Assembly: GCF_014633365.1 (NCBI RefSeq)
Contig: NC_068347.1
Location: 25,336,493-25,400,492 of the forward strand
Origin: Diospyros lotus
Taxonomy: Eukaryota > Streptophyta > Magnoliopsida > Ericales > Ebenaceae
DNA: 64,000 nucleotides
Reading direction: 5' to 3'
Part shown: piece by piece, positions 10,351 to 20,688 of the stretch
Numbering within the stretch: the stretch's first letter is position 1
How the letters are laid out: each line of letters opens with the position of its first letter
The notes under the pieces: generated by a model
Seen by the model: only the letters and a program-made list of their open reading frames with translations
The model's database searches: none
Told to the model about the DNA's origin: nothing
Position numbers and translations under genes: made by a program

Positions 10351-10590
10351 AATTGATGATGTAAGCAATGATGTCATTTTAACCATGATGTAAGCAATGA
10401 TGTCATCTTATCCCATGATGTAAGCGATGATGTCATCCTATCCCATGATGTAAGCGATGATGTCATCCTATCCCATGATGTAAGCGATGATGTCATCCTA
10501 TCCCATGATGTAAGCAATGATGTCATCCTATCCCATGATGTAAGCGATGATGTCATCATATCCCATGATGTAAGCGATGATGTCATCCTA
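10351..10590. repeat. 30 bp minisatellite, eight units, in U3
   Basis: Eight head-to-tail 30 bp units (10351, 10381, 10411, 10441, 10471, 10501, 10531, 10561) share ATGATGTAAGCGATGATGTC; the outer units are more divergent. Each unit holds TGATGTCAT, one base from the bZIP palindrome TGACGTCA. The array lies directly upstream of the LTR TATA box. Confidence 0.93.
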
Positions 10591-10604
10591 TTTGTGGGAC
10601 TTGG

Positions 10605-10712
10605 GCTTTTCATGTTTTTGGGCTTTGGGCCTTCTTTGTGTTGGGCTTGAGCTTGGGCTTGGGCTTGGGCCTTCCTTGTGTTGGGCTTGAGCTTGGGCTT
10701 GGGCTTGTCTTA
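10605..10712. repeat. GGGCTT hexamer repeats in U3
   Basis: Runs of GGGCTT and GAGCTT, organised as two ~50 bp copies separated by GGGCCTTCCTTGTGTT. Low complexity, part of the LTR. Confidence 0.8.
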
Positions 10713-10967
10713 TGTTGGATTCTATTTGATTGTTGGGCCAAGTGCACATGAAACATCCTCTAGACTCCATAGTTGGCCCATGATTTTGAGCAACAATAAT
10801 GGGTAATCCAACGTCTCGATTTATGCCCCTAATTAATTGTAGAAGACAGCTTTCTTGCTTCATCCTGTAATAATATATAATGCAAATAATTATTTATTTT
10901 AAGCATAATTATAAAGCCAAAATAGGGATATAATTCATTAGGATATAGGAAATATTGACCCTTATCA

Positions 10968-13900
10968 GTCCGATAGGTCCATAGCACTGTTTGCAGTTCA
11001 TCCACCAGGCCCCCTTTCTAGCTTCAAGCTTTGTCTTCAGGGTCTTCTTGATTATTTTGTTGACTGCTTCGACCTGCCCATTGGCCTGGGGGTGATCAAT
11101 GGCGGTGAAACTCTTTTGAATCCCCATTGACTCGCAGAATTGGATGAATTGCTCGTTGGTGAATTGGGTTTCGTTGTCCGTTACTATTTGCTGTGGCACT
11201 CCGAATCTGCAGATTATGTTATCCCATGTAAACGCTTGTGTCTTCGCACTGGTGATCTGTGCGAGCTCTTTGGCCTCTGCCCATTTGGTGAAGTAGTCAA
11301 CTGCCACTATGGCATGCTTGCATCCTCCGCGAGCCGTGGGGAGCGGCCCGATTAGATCCATGCCCCAAATGGCAAAGGGCTAAGGGCTGCTCATCTGCTG
11401 CAGGTAAGCCGGCGGAGCTCGCGGAACCTTGGTGAACCTTTGGCATTTCTCGCATTTCTTGACCGTCTCTATGGCATCTTGCTTCACGGTGGGCCAATAA
11501 AACCCTTGTCGGAGGGCCTTTTGTGCTAGAGAGAGTGCCCCTGCATGATTACCGCAGTGGTCTGCATGAATTTCTTCTAGCACAGCCTGACAATCGGTGC
11601 CGTCAATGCACCTCAGGAGCGGGGCTGAGAACCCCCTCTTGTATAGTCTATCATCATAGATGCAATATCGGGCGGCTTGAGCTCGCAGGCGACGTGCTTC
11701 CAGCTTGTCTTCCGGTAGTTTCCCGTCTTGCAAATACTCCAAGATGGGGGTCATCCATGAGTTTTGTGGCGCCGTGATCAATAGCGTTTCATCTCGTTGT
11801 TCCGTGCTCGGGGTGGCCAAAAAATCGACAGGTATGTCCCCCAAGAATCCTGTGTCCCGGGCAGTTGCTAGGCGAGCCAGAGCGTCCGCATGAGAGTTGT
11901 GGGAACGGGGGATTTGATACATTTCATATTTTTCGAAAGTGGCTAAAAGTTCGCGTACCTTCTGTAAGTATGCTGCCATCTTCGTGTCTCTGGCCTGGTA
12001 TTCTCCCCGTACCTGGTTGATAACTAGCTGAGAGTCGCTGAAGATCTCTAAGAATTCAGCTCGTATTTCCTTTGCCAGGCGGAGTCCTGCTAATAAGGCT
12101 TCATACTCGGATTCATTATTGGTGGCCAAAAAACCGAACCTCAGGGCGCAGAGTATTTTTTTACCTTCGGGGCTTATTAGCATAACCCCGGCTCCCGCTC
12201 CTTGTTCGTTCGATGATCCATCGACGTATAGTTCCCAGGACGGTCCTTTCAGATTTTCCGACTCCTCGTCAATTGGCCTAGTAAACTCGGCAATGAAGTC
12301 TGCCAACGCTTGACCCTTTATCGCCGTCCTTGGTTTGTACTTTATGTCGAACTGAGCGAGCTCAATAGACCATTTTAGTAAGCGGCCTGAGGTATCTGGT
12401 TTTTGGAGGATTTGTTTCAATGGGTATTTGGTCAGGACTTCGATCTCATGAGCTTGAAAATAGGGTCGCAGCTTCCTTGATGCCACTATTAGACAGTAAG
12501 CCAATTTTTCGATTGGTGCGTACCTTGTTTCTGCATCGATTAGGTTTTTGGAGACGTAATAAATGGGGTGCTGCACCCCTTCTTCCCCCCGAACGAGGGC
12601 CGCACTGAGAGCCTGTTGGGATACTCCTAAGTACAAGGTCAACCTCTCTCCCTCCTTAGGTTTGGCGAGCAATGGGGCCTGTCCCATGTACTCCTTTAGT
12701 TGTTGGAATGCGAACTCGCATTCTTCTGTCCATCTAAAGTCTTTCTCCTTTTTTATAAGCTCGAAGAACGGGGCACACTTGTCAGTTGCCTTTGAAATGA
12801 AATGGCTCAGAGCTGCGACCTGACCATTGAGGCTTTGCACCTCCTTCTTTCTTACGGGCGACCTCATGTCGAGCAGAGCCTTAATTTTGTTTGGGTTGGC
12901 TTCAATGCCTCTGTTGTTTACCATAAACCCAAGAAATTTTCCAGAGGCTACACCGAAGGCGCACTTGAGCGGGTTGAGCTTCATCTGATATCTCCTGAGG
13001 ACTCCAAACATTTCTCTTAGATCGGAAACGTGGTCCGTCACTTGCTCGGATTTTACCAGCATGTCGTCAACGTATACTTCCATGGTTTTTTCGATCAATG
13101 TTTCGAACATCGTATTGACCAGCCTCTGGTAGGTCGCGCCAGCATTCTTCAATCCAAAGGGCATGACCTTGTAACAATAGAGCCCCCGGTCGGTTATGAA
13201 CGAGGTGTGCTCTTGGTCCGTGGGGTTCATGGGGATTTGGTTGTAGCCTGAATAGGCATCCATGAAACTGAGGAGGCGGTGACCAGCCGTTGCATCCACG
13301 AGCTGATCGATTCTGGGAAGAGGAAAACTGTCTTTAGGACAGGCCTTGTTCAGGTCGGTGAAGTCGATGCAGGTCCTCCACTTCCCGTTTTTCTTTTTTA
13401 CTAGGACCGGGTTGGCCACCCAGACCGGATAGTGGGCTTCCTTGATGAAATTATTTGCCAAGAGTTTGTCCACTTCTTCTTTAAGAGCGGCATAACGCCC
13501 CGAAGTCATTGGCCTCCTCTTCTGGCGCACTGACCTGTAGCTTGGATCTACGTTGAGCCTGTGTGACATGACTTCTGGGGCAATTCCCACCATATCTTCG
13601 TGGTTCCATGCGAATACATCAAGGTTAGCTTTAAGGAAATTTGTAAGTTGGGATTTTACCTCGGGGGCTAGACTTTTGCCTAGCTTGAGGTGCCTTTCCT
13701 CGTCTGCCTCGCCGACTGAGATATCTTCGAGCTCTTCCATGGGACCGGTGAGTTTTTCGCAGTCGACCTCGCGGGGATCCAGGTCGTGTTTAGCCTCCCA
13801 TTGGCCGGTTGATCGCGGGCTGACCTTTGCGATGATATTTACCTTCTTTCCCTTTGCTCCTATTTTCAGGGCGTCCTCATAGCAACATCTTGCGAGGTGC

Positions 13901-14270
13901 TGCTCGCCTCGTACACACGCTACACCGTCGGGGGTCGGGAATTTCACTATAAGCGACCTGGTTGAAGTGACTAGATCCAGGTCGTTCATCGCCGGCCTTC
14001 CGAGTACGACGTTGTATGCTGAGGGGCAGTCAATTATTAGGAATTCTGCCAAAGTAGTGGCCTGGCGGTTGGCATCCCCGATGGTGAGGGGAAGGCTGAT
14101 CCGACCGACGGGAATCACTGTGTCCCCCGTGAACCCATAGAGTGGCTCTGGGGACGAGTTCAACTGTTCCGGTCCCAAACCCATCTGATCGAAGCATGCT
14201 CTGTACATTACATTTACCAAACTGCCCGTGTCCACCATTATCCTTCGCACTTCAGAGTTGCCGACCTAGG
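10968..14270 (-). pseudogene. Tat-type pol, broken by stops, a frameshift and an insertion
   Basis: The longest open part (14250-11380, 956 residues) begins in the protease, with DTGS at residues 7-10, then RT with a YVDD box near residue 392, a first RNase H, the archaeal-type second RNase H (begins WELYVDGSS) and the integrase zinc region (CEKCQRF). A TAG at 11382-11380 interrupts it at a position where relatives have Trp, and the same frame resumes with the integrase core (MDLIGPLPT, TDNETQF, NGQVEAVN). A frameshift near 11010 moves the rest into another frame. Upstream of 14250 two more TAG codons (near 14264 and 14300) replace likely CAG codons. The gene is cut at 10967 by the inserted LTR. 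Non-functional. Confidence 0.88.
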
Positions 14271-14528
14271 CTCGTATAACGAGTGCGTCATTGTGCGGCT
14301 AATGGACGTCTCCAGCGTCTTCTTCTGAGAAAAACATCTTCTCTGGGATTGGGTTACCCCTAGGACTCTTCGCGGGAATCGGCTGTTCGCCCGATCTTGT
14401 TAGCAAGACATGGTTGGCCTCTCGTATGTATTTGTCACGGGATTTGTGAGGGATCCTACGAGGTGGGGCCCGCCATGGATCGTGTAGATGGTTCGTACAG
14501 CCGGTGATTGGTCATCATCGGTGGGGGG

Positions 14529-16059
14529 CTACTGCTGTACCGGCGGCTGGCTTGGTTGATTAGTCAGCTGCACCACGTAATCTTTCAAGCGACCTCTTCT
14601 TATTAGATCTTCGATGGCGTCCCTTAGGGCCCAGCACTCCGAGGTGTTGTGACCCGCCTCGTTGTGGTATGCGCAAAATTTTTCTTTGTTTCGGAATTTA
14701 TTTGGGGTTCTTAACGGGTTGGGCTTCTCGAATTCCTCTTTGTTCCTTTTGATGGCGAAGATCCTTTCTTGGGGGTCTGACAGGGCACAGTAGCTGTCAA
14801 AGCGCTGTGATCTACGAGGTCGCTCATCTCCCTCTGCCTTCTGAACTCGCTTGAACACTTCATTGCTCGAGCGCTCCCCCTGAGCTTCTCTTCCGGCGTC
14901 TCCGTTGTGCCTTCTCTTATTCTGGTTGGAGCCCCCAGCTTCTTCTCTCGACCCGACGGGTTTCTTCATCCCGAAGGCGTCTTCCCATCGGATTTCCTTG
15001 GAAGCTCGTTCATAGAATTCCCCCAGGTCTTTGACCGGGGTTCGGTAGATGCTCTCGTAGAGCTTTCCGTCTTTTCGGAGGCCGGCGGAGATTGCCGTTA
15101 GGATACTTTCATCCGAGGGATCCTCGACGTTGCTCACCTCGCACCTGAACCTGGTGATGTAATCCCTCAGTGGCTCGTTTGCTTTCTGGAATACGGTGGC
15201 GAGGTGGCAAGGTGGCGCGAGCTGCCTCCTTAGAGCCCTGTATTGGTTAAGGAACCTCTGTTGGCACTCTTCCCAGCTATTGATGCTACGAGGCGGAAGG
15301 CTCCTGAACCAAGCTCGGGGGATGTCTCCTAAGATTGCTGGGAAGACGCGACATTTAGCCAGCGAGCTGGTTGTCTGTAGATCCATTTGCACGTTGTACG
15401 TATCCAGGTAATCATAGGGGTCGCTGTCCCCATTATATTGTGGCATGCTCGGGACCTTAAACCTCCGGGGCAGGGGTTCAAGCTCAATCTCTCTGGTGAA
15501 CGACGTCCTATCCCCACGGCCATTATTCTGGCTGCGGACTCCTTGTTGTTCTTCCAGCTGTCGCACCCTTTGATACAGCTCTTCCACAGTTGAGTCCGGT
15601 CCTACTGATTGCTGGGCTTGCGATCGCCTACTTCTTTCTCGGACTGGGGAGCGGTGAATTGGGGACGGATAGTTATCCCCGATATCCTCTTCCACGGGTG
15701 GGTCTCTCCTCCCGCGGTTGGCGGACCCTACGAGGCGACGCCGGTGGATCGTGGACAGCCCGTGCTTGAGCTTGGGCCAGAATTCTGATCGCGTCGGCGA
15801 GTTGCATTACCGTGTTCTCCAATGCTTCCTGGCGCTGCTGCCAGTCCCGGATCGTCCCTGTCCCAGTGATTTGGACAGTAGGCTGGACAGGGACCCGTGG
15901 TGGTATGCCGGGAGCGTCTCCGGCGGGCGGCGGCAAAGGAGTATCGACTATCGGGGCAACGGGTCCTCCATTTGGTGGTAAGTCTCGTGGTCGATCGTGG
16001 TGATTTTCAGGTGGGTCGACCGCCGCCTCGGAACTTCGAGTATTCCTTCCTCTAGCCAT
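14529..16059 (-). pseudogene. Tat-type gag, frameshifted
   Basis: Two overlapping frames together make the gag of this lineage. 16059-15673 gives a Pro/Arg-rich N-terminus starting MARGRNTRSS. 15695-14529 gives the retrotransposon gag core (SMPQYNGDSDPYDYLDTYNV region) and a zinc knuckle of the form C-x2-H-x4-H-x4-C (CAYHNEAGHNTSEC) near the C-terminus, typical of Tat elements. The frames differ by one near 15680, so a small indel has split the gene. The 14271-14528 interval continues toward protease with stop codons. Confidence 0.85.
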
Positions 16060-16077
16060 GGCTATTGATCAGAGCGT

Positions 16078-16095
16078 GCCCTTCCTCTAGCGCCA
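16078..16095 (-). other. Primer binding site of the Tat-type element
   Basis: TGGCGCTAGAGGAAGGGC on the minus strand, three bases after the LTR end. It begins with the TGG complementary to a tRNA CCA end; I could not assign the tRNA. Confidence 0.6.
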
Positions 16096-16098
16096 AAA

Positions 16099-16776
16099 TG
16101 TCGATGTTCAATTTCGGCCGACCGTGATTCGTTTTGGGCCGCGGTGAGTCAATCCAAAAATACCGAGAAGAAAGGAAAACCCCCCCAAAATTCGAAGCGT
16201 GTACACCAGAATCTTTATGTGGTTCGGCCAGAACGATGCCTAGTCCACGACCGCAGTCTAATTATTCTCTCAGAGTGGTGGTATCTGATTATTCCTCCTG
16301 TCCCTGCCCCTCATGGTCTCTTTGACTCTTATTTATACTGAGGGGCTTTTACAATTCAGATAACATATAAAAATACAGTGATTGTATAATGGGGGACAAA
16401 CAGTTCTTATCGCATTCACAAGACCGGGAGTGGGATCCTCATTACGAGGGGCATGGGCTGTTACAGATAAAGTGATCGGACCCTACCTCTGACTTCTCAG
16501 CAGCTTTGCCACTCATGCGAGCTGGAGGTTTTAGGCCGGCGACCTGGATGGTCTAGCGATCTGGAGGATATTTCAGGAGCTCGTTAGTCGATTGCCTGGA
16601 GCTCGTTGGGGGATTATCGGGAGCTCGCCATATGCTCGCTTTACGAGTTCTGAATTTTTGGTGGAGGCTGGACTTTCCTTGACGAGGCCGTCCGGGCCTT
16701 CTTGGCCTTGGGTGATTGGGCCGGTCTATCGGACCGAGTCTGGCCCATGCGGGGTGATGCGAGAAATACATATAAC
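16099..16776 (-). mobile_element. 5' LTR of the Tat-type element
   Basis: About 678 bp with matching ends (TGTTATA... on the minus strand at 16776, ...ATCGACA at 16099). A TATAAATA box lies at 16337-16330. The right edge is inferred from the TGT/ACA termini because no partner LTR is present. Confidence 0.7.
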
Positions 16777-17071
16777 AGAGAAAAATACATATTTTTAACT
16801 CAAAAAGTCATTTTGAGTTTTTAGAATTTTTTAATCTTTTAACGGCTTTTTACTTATGACACTAGAATTCAAAATTCAAACTCTATAGAAATGGAACTAG
16901 AATATATATGGTAATTTTAATCCAATTCTATAAAAATTTGTTCCAAACAAAATATATGGTAATTAATGGCGGTAATGAATGACGTTGTAATTCATTGAGA
17001 ACTCAAAAATTTAATCCTTCAATGTCATTAATGATTGTAATGAATGAGGTTGTTGGTGCCCTCTCCCAATC
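16777..17071. other. Intergenic, no gene seen
   Basis: AT-rich sequence between the Tat-type LTR and the promoter of the peptide gene. The string ATGGTAATT and the string GTAATGAATGA each occur twice; nothing else is recognised. Confidence 0.6.
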
Positions 17072-17080
17072 TATAAAAAA
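17072..17080 (+). promoter_or_regulatory. TATA box of the six-cysteine peptide gene at 17149
   Basis: TATAAAAAA, 69 bp upstream of the ATG, leaving a short leader of about 40 bp. Confidence 0.6.
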
Positions 17081-17148
17081 GGGGGAGCTCTCTAGCAATG
17101 CAAAGCAATCAACTACATTTTGTTTCTTGCAGCCATAAGACCCAAGGC

Positions 17149-17482
17149 ATGGAGAACCCTTCTTTCCCGGTGGCTTTCTTGGTCATCCTTTTGCTCTCTA
17201 GCTCCGGTATCTCTCTCTCTCTCTCTCTCTATCTCTCCACACACACACACACACACACACACACAAATGTTTGATTCATGCAACACTACTTTTATTAATC
17301 CTAATGAAGGATGAGTTGTTGCAGGTTGTTTGATGCAGGTGGTGTTAGGAGACGGAGATCGTGATCTTAGAAAGATTGTGTTTTGCAAAACAGACGAAGA
17401 TTGCAAACAATATGAATGCGATGTAGGTCAGAGGGCAATATGTTATAGAGGTAGTTTCTGTAGGTGTATGGATCATAGTTAG
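17149..17482 (+). CDS. Secreted six-cysteine (defensin-like) peptide, two exons
   Basis: Exons 17149-17206 and 17325-17482 joined across a GT-AG intron (GGTATCT donor, TTGCAG acceptor), phase 1, splitting a Gly codon. The 71-residue product starts with a hydrophobic signal peptide (MENPSFPVAFLVILLLSSS). The mature region has Cys at 40, 46, 51, 59, 65 and 67 (C-x5-C-x4-C-x7-C-x5-C-x-C), plus a Cys at 21 near the cleavage site. This layout and the intron after the signal peptide are typical of plant defensin-like and NCR-like secreted peptides. Length, intron phase and cysteine order match the five-gene array at 37098-63516, so it is probably a divergent member, although other residues are little conserved. 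A mature middle rich in Asp, Glu, Lys and Arg suggests a soluble apoplastic or endomembrane peptide. Target unknown. The gene model is inferred; no transcript evidence is available. Confidence 0.78.
17209..17265. repeat. (CT)n-(AC)n microsatellite in the intron
   Basis: A run of TC dinucleotides followed by an AC run inside the intron of the 17149 gene. Confidence 0.95.
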
Positions 17483-18010
17483 AGAACGAGGCCGCTCATG
17501 AGTTTTTTGATATTAATGTTTCCTTTAAATAAGTCCAATAACAGACAAATAATAGAGTTTCTCTATATCTATTCTTTTTTTTTCTTTACTATTTCATAAT
17601 TAATTTGGCGATAGTGGTGGGTGCATTGGTGGAATAGAACTTTTTACACCATTGAATTTAGTCATTGAACAATTTTATTTTGGTAACTGATGGATAATAT
17701 CTCAAATTTCAAATAATCAGATATAATGATTTTTCACGAGAAAACAAATTGGAAAACTAATTCTAAGTAAACAAAAAAAGGGGAAAAAACGTAGAATTAT
17801 TGTCTATAATAGGTTTCTCAACTAATATCTAAAATTTCCTAGAAACCCAAATAGTTGTTTGCTATAAAAAGTTGGGAAACAAAGGTTTACCAACCATTGT
17901 GGAATTGGACTCGATGAATGTTATCAGTTGGCTTAACTCCAGAGGTGCTAGTTTGAATTGTTGAACTGTTTGGGAAATTTTCCATAAAATTGATGCTTTA
18001 AGTTGTTGAA
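17483..18010. other. Intergenic, no gene seen
   Basis: 3' flank of the peptide gene with AATAAG and AATAAT signals near 17528-17552, then AT-rich sequence without recognisable features. Confidence 0.6.
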
Positions 18011-18017
18011 GGTATGT

Positions 18018-18740
18018 GTTTTTTTTTTAAAGAAGTGAGAAATATTATTAAAATAAGGATAAAAGGATATCACACAACAAACAACATGGAACAAAAGCCA
18101 GCATCATGAAACAAAGCACCCGAACCTCCGTACCAGGAAGCAACTCGAAATCAAAGCACTACAACCCAACCCAAACAATTGAAATGACATAGGATAAAGG
18201 AAGCCTCTAGAAGAATGGTTTCTAGGGAAGAATAACCTAGAGAGAAGCCCCAAAGCAAAGAATCCAACATAGAAGCATAGGCACAATCAAAACTTGCGAA
18301 GAAAAAAAAAAAGATAAAGGACTAACGCAAACAGAAACTGCCCAAAAGCCAATGACAATTATAGCTCTCACCTGCAAAGAGCTTCCCAGATGAACCAAAA
18401 AGAACATAAATGGACCAACCAATGGGTACATCAAAGAACCAAACCCACAATGGGAAAAGATTTCTGAAGCCTCTAGAGAACTAGTAGAGACACCAACACC
18501 AAGAGAAGAGATCGATCTGCTAGAGATATAAGAAATAGCAGAGAGAGCAATTGGCCACCTGCAAAAATTAACCACCTCGCTATATGAGTAGAAAAGAATG
18601 GCATAGGAGGCTTGAAATTCAATTATACTAAAGAATAAGCGGAACCAACATAAACAATGTTGCACGACCGACCCAACAGCACTTGCGCACCCAAACTAAC
18701 AGCAAAAACCCAACCCAGAAAGCCCGAACCTACAACCACT
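18018..18740 (-). other. Possible retroposon 3' end (poly-A on minus strand)
   Basis: A T10 tract at about 18020-18029 starts a block of different composition. Its minus strand ends in an ATTTTAATAATATTTCTCACTTC tract then poly-A, the usual look of a plant LINE 3' end, and several interrupted open frames run on the minus strand. No domain was recognised and no target duplication was found. Confidence 0.3.
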
Positions 18741-18839
18741 CCCTAACTATCTTTTTGTTATAAACAATGAGCAAAAAATACCTAGAAAATCTAGATCTGA
18801 GCAACTGTAGCAATCTGAATGGATAATGTAAAAGGTATT

Positions 18840-19900
18840 TAAGAGATTAGAAGAAGAAAGAAGAGGCAAGAATGCTAGAAATTTCTGTAGAAATATACTC
18901 CTTGGCAACTTCTTCTTGTTCTTTCTGTTTTTCTTTTCTCTATTTTTTTGCTGAAGATGTTGAGCTAAGTTTGAGGCCGAGGAGAACAAGAAGTTTTTAC
19001 AATCCTTGTGGTTTTCAGCTAGCACAAAAAAAAGCTTCAAAGAGTTTTGGAAGCTAGCTTGGTGTGTACCAGTTAGGCTCTTCACACTTGAGAAAGAACA
19101 AGGTCAGCTTGTAGAGTGTCTTATACTTTATTATTCTTTGAATCCTCAAAAAGATATGTTACCGAATTATTCAGTCTTGGCATTCAATGGATAATTTACA
19201 TTGCTTAAACACCCAACCTTCATATGGTTTTATGTTTGATTCTGCTGAGTATATATGATGTAAATTTTTTAAAAACCTACAAAACCATGTGAGTTCCCAA
19301 CATCTCTTTCTATCCATTCTCTTTCTTTTTCCTTTTCTCCTATTATTTTCTTTCTAGAGATTGTCGCTAATAGCAGTGCCGTTACTTAACTACAAGGGAT
19401 ATGTAATGCACGATAACAAGCCTCAAAGGAGTCAGTAGCATTTTTAAAAAGAAAAGAGTGGCTGGTGTCTTTTAATCACCAAGTACTTTTGTGTTTCTAA
19501 AAATTACACTTACCTCCTTTGAATTTTATAGATGTGTGGATCGCTTACCCCTTAGCATTAATAAATGCTTGTTAATATTTCTAAATTCCCAAAATGCACC
19601 TTTCTCACTGTTATTATAAGAAAGCATAATTAACAAACAAAATTACAAATGGTCCATCATGACATCACTAATGACTGTTGTTAGCAACTTGTTGAAGGAT
19701 CTTTGGGTTCAATCGAACTTTTAAATTCGTTCTGGGCTTAATCAAATCTGGATCTAGAAATCTTTGGGTTCGATTGATCAATCCAAATCGAATGATATAA
19801 TGAAGAAGTTTGAAGGTTTACAAAGAAGAAAAAGAAAAGAAGAAGAAGAAGAAGAAGGAGATGGTTTCTCTAGAGAGAGCGAGTTACTTGGGTTAGTTAG
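18840..19900 (+). repeat. Left arm of a long inverted repeat (interrupted)
   Basis: 19490-19900 is closely matched by the reverse complement of 25190-25530, including the GTGTGGATCGCTTACCC-type segment and the TTGTTAGCAACTTGTTGAAGG-type segment. A further ~50 bp at 18838-18888 (AGAAGAAAGAAGAGGCAAGA) matches 25540-25590 directly after the right arm, so the left arm carries about 600 bp of extra sequence (18889-19489). Confidence 0.75.
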
Positions 19901-19959
19901 ATTTCACTAGCTAGAAACCACCTAAGAAAAAGAAAGAGAAGAGGAGGTCAAGTCGCATC

Positions 19960-20350
19960 AGGCATTATAAAAATTGTCGGGTTTAAAGACAGAAAAAATC
20001 CATCTCTAAACCCTAAAATTCTATCTTTAAAGGTTTTTAGACAAAATTAGAAACAGAATTCGATCTATCTCTAAATGCCTTGTCGCTAAACAATTAGAGG
20101 CGGGATTTTTTTCGTCTAAAAAAAAAAATCCATCTCTAAATTTTGACAAAATCAGTCAAATTTTACTTTTAAAGATGATTTTTTTTCTTTTAGAGACGGT
20201 AACTAATTTTTAGATACAAAATTTTGTTTCTATCTCCACCCTTTCGATACTAAGTTTAGAGACAGAAATTGATTCCATCTCTAAACTCTAATATGGAACT
20301 TTAGGGCCGAAAATCATTTTCATCTATAAAATTGGCCTTCAAAATTTTTT
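19960..20350. repeat. Degenerate TCTCTAAA / GAGACAGA repeats, CACTA-like subterminal style
   Basis: Short inverted and direct copies of CCATCTCTAAA and TAGAGACGG alternate through the block, like subterminal repeats of CACTA transposons. No CACTA terminus was found nearby. Confidence 0.4.
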
Positions 20351-20688
20351 TCGTTTCTAATTCCCACTTTTGCAGAAAGGGCTTGAAAATGATATAAAAT
20401 TGATCGATTCGAAACTTGCTAATATGTATTATACACAATTCCACCAATAAATATAATAATTAACAAATTAATCCAAACTTCAATTAATTAAAGTTTCATT
20501 CAATGTATTCAAAATACATAATAAATATCTAACAAAGTCCATGAATACATGTCTGTTCATCAAAAGTCATCATCGAACTCATCATCATACTTGTGAGTGT
20601 TGTTTATTGGGTCATGATAAGTATTTGTGGCTAGATTGGCTAGGTTGGATGGAGCAACTAGCTAAGGCAGAAACTTTGGAAGGGTGGG

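Larger units (their letters stand above)
1..10967 (-). mobile_element. Athila-like Ty3 LTR retrotransposon carrying two extra ORFs; 3' end outside window
   Basis: Read on the minus strand the element runs 5' LTR (10967-9227), primer binding site (9221-9204), gag (9113-7326), pol (7474-3551), then about 3.5 kb containing a 181-residue ORF and a LOG-type ORF. The gag and pol sequence style and the tRNA-Asp-type primer site fit the Athila lineage, in which an env-like gene usually occupies the post-pol position. Long open frames suggest a fairly young insertion. The 3' LTR is not in the window, so the two LTRs cannot be compared and the outer target duplication cannot be confirmed. The element lies inside the integrase gene of a Tat-type element (10968-16776). 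That the two extra ORFs belong to the element is inferred from their strand, their position between pol and a polypyrimidine-rich left edge, and an element-like block that recurs on both sides of them (about 890-960 and 3270-3350). Confidence 0.85.
9227..10967 (-). mobile_element. 5' LTR of the Athila-like element
   Basis: About 1741 bp. On the minus strand it starts TGATAAGGGTCAATATTT at 10967 and ends GTGCAGCCA at 9227, next to the primer site, giving TG...CA ends. The flank beyond 10967 is integrase code of the older element, which fixes the outer edge well. A TATA box at 10293-10286 splits it into a U3 of about 670 bp with a 30 bp minisatellite and an R/U5 of about 1 kb. Frames inside it are translations of the repeats. 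The second LTR is outside the window, so both ends rest on this single copy. Confidence 0.82.
10968..16776 (-). mobile_element. Tat-lineage Ty3 retrotransposon, decayed and interrupted
   Basis: On the minus strand: 5' LTR (16776-16099), primer site (16095-16078), gag (16059-14529), then protease, RT, RNase H, a second archaeal-type RNase H and integrase, cut at 10968 by the Athila-like element. The extra RNase H domain marks the Tat lineage. Several stops and frameshifts show it is older than its guest. The remaining integrase and 3' LTR must lie beyond the left edge. Confidence 0.88.

Noticed and set aside
10374..10863. Two minus-strand frames in the LTR U3
   Set aside because: Translations of the 30 bp minisatellite and GGGCTT repeats.
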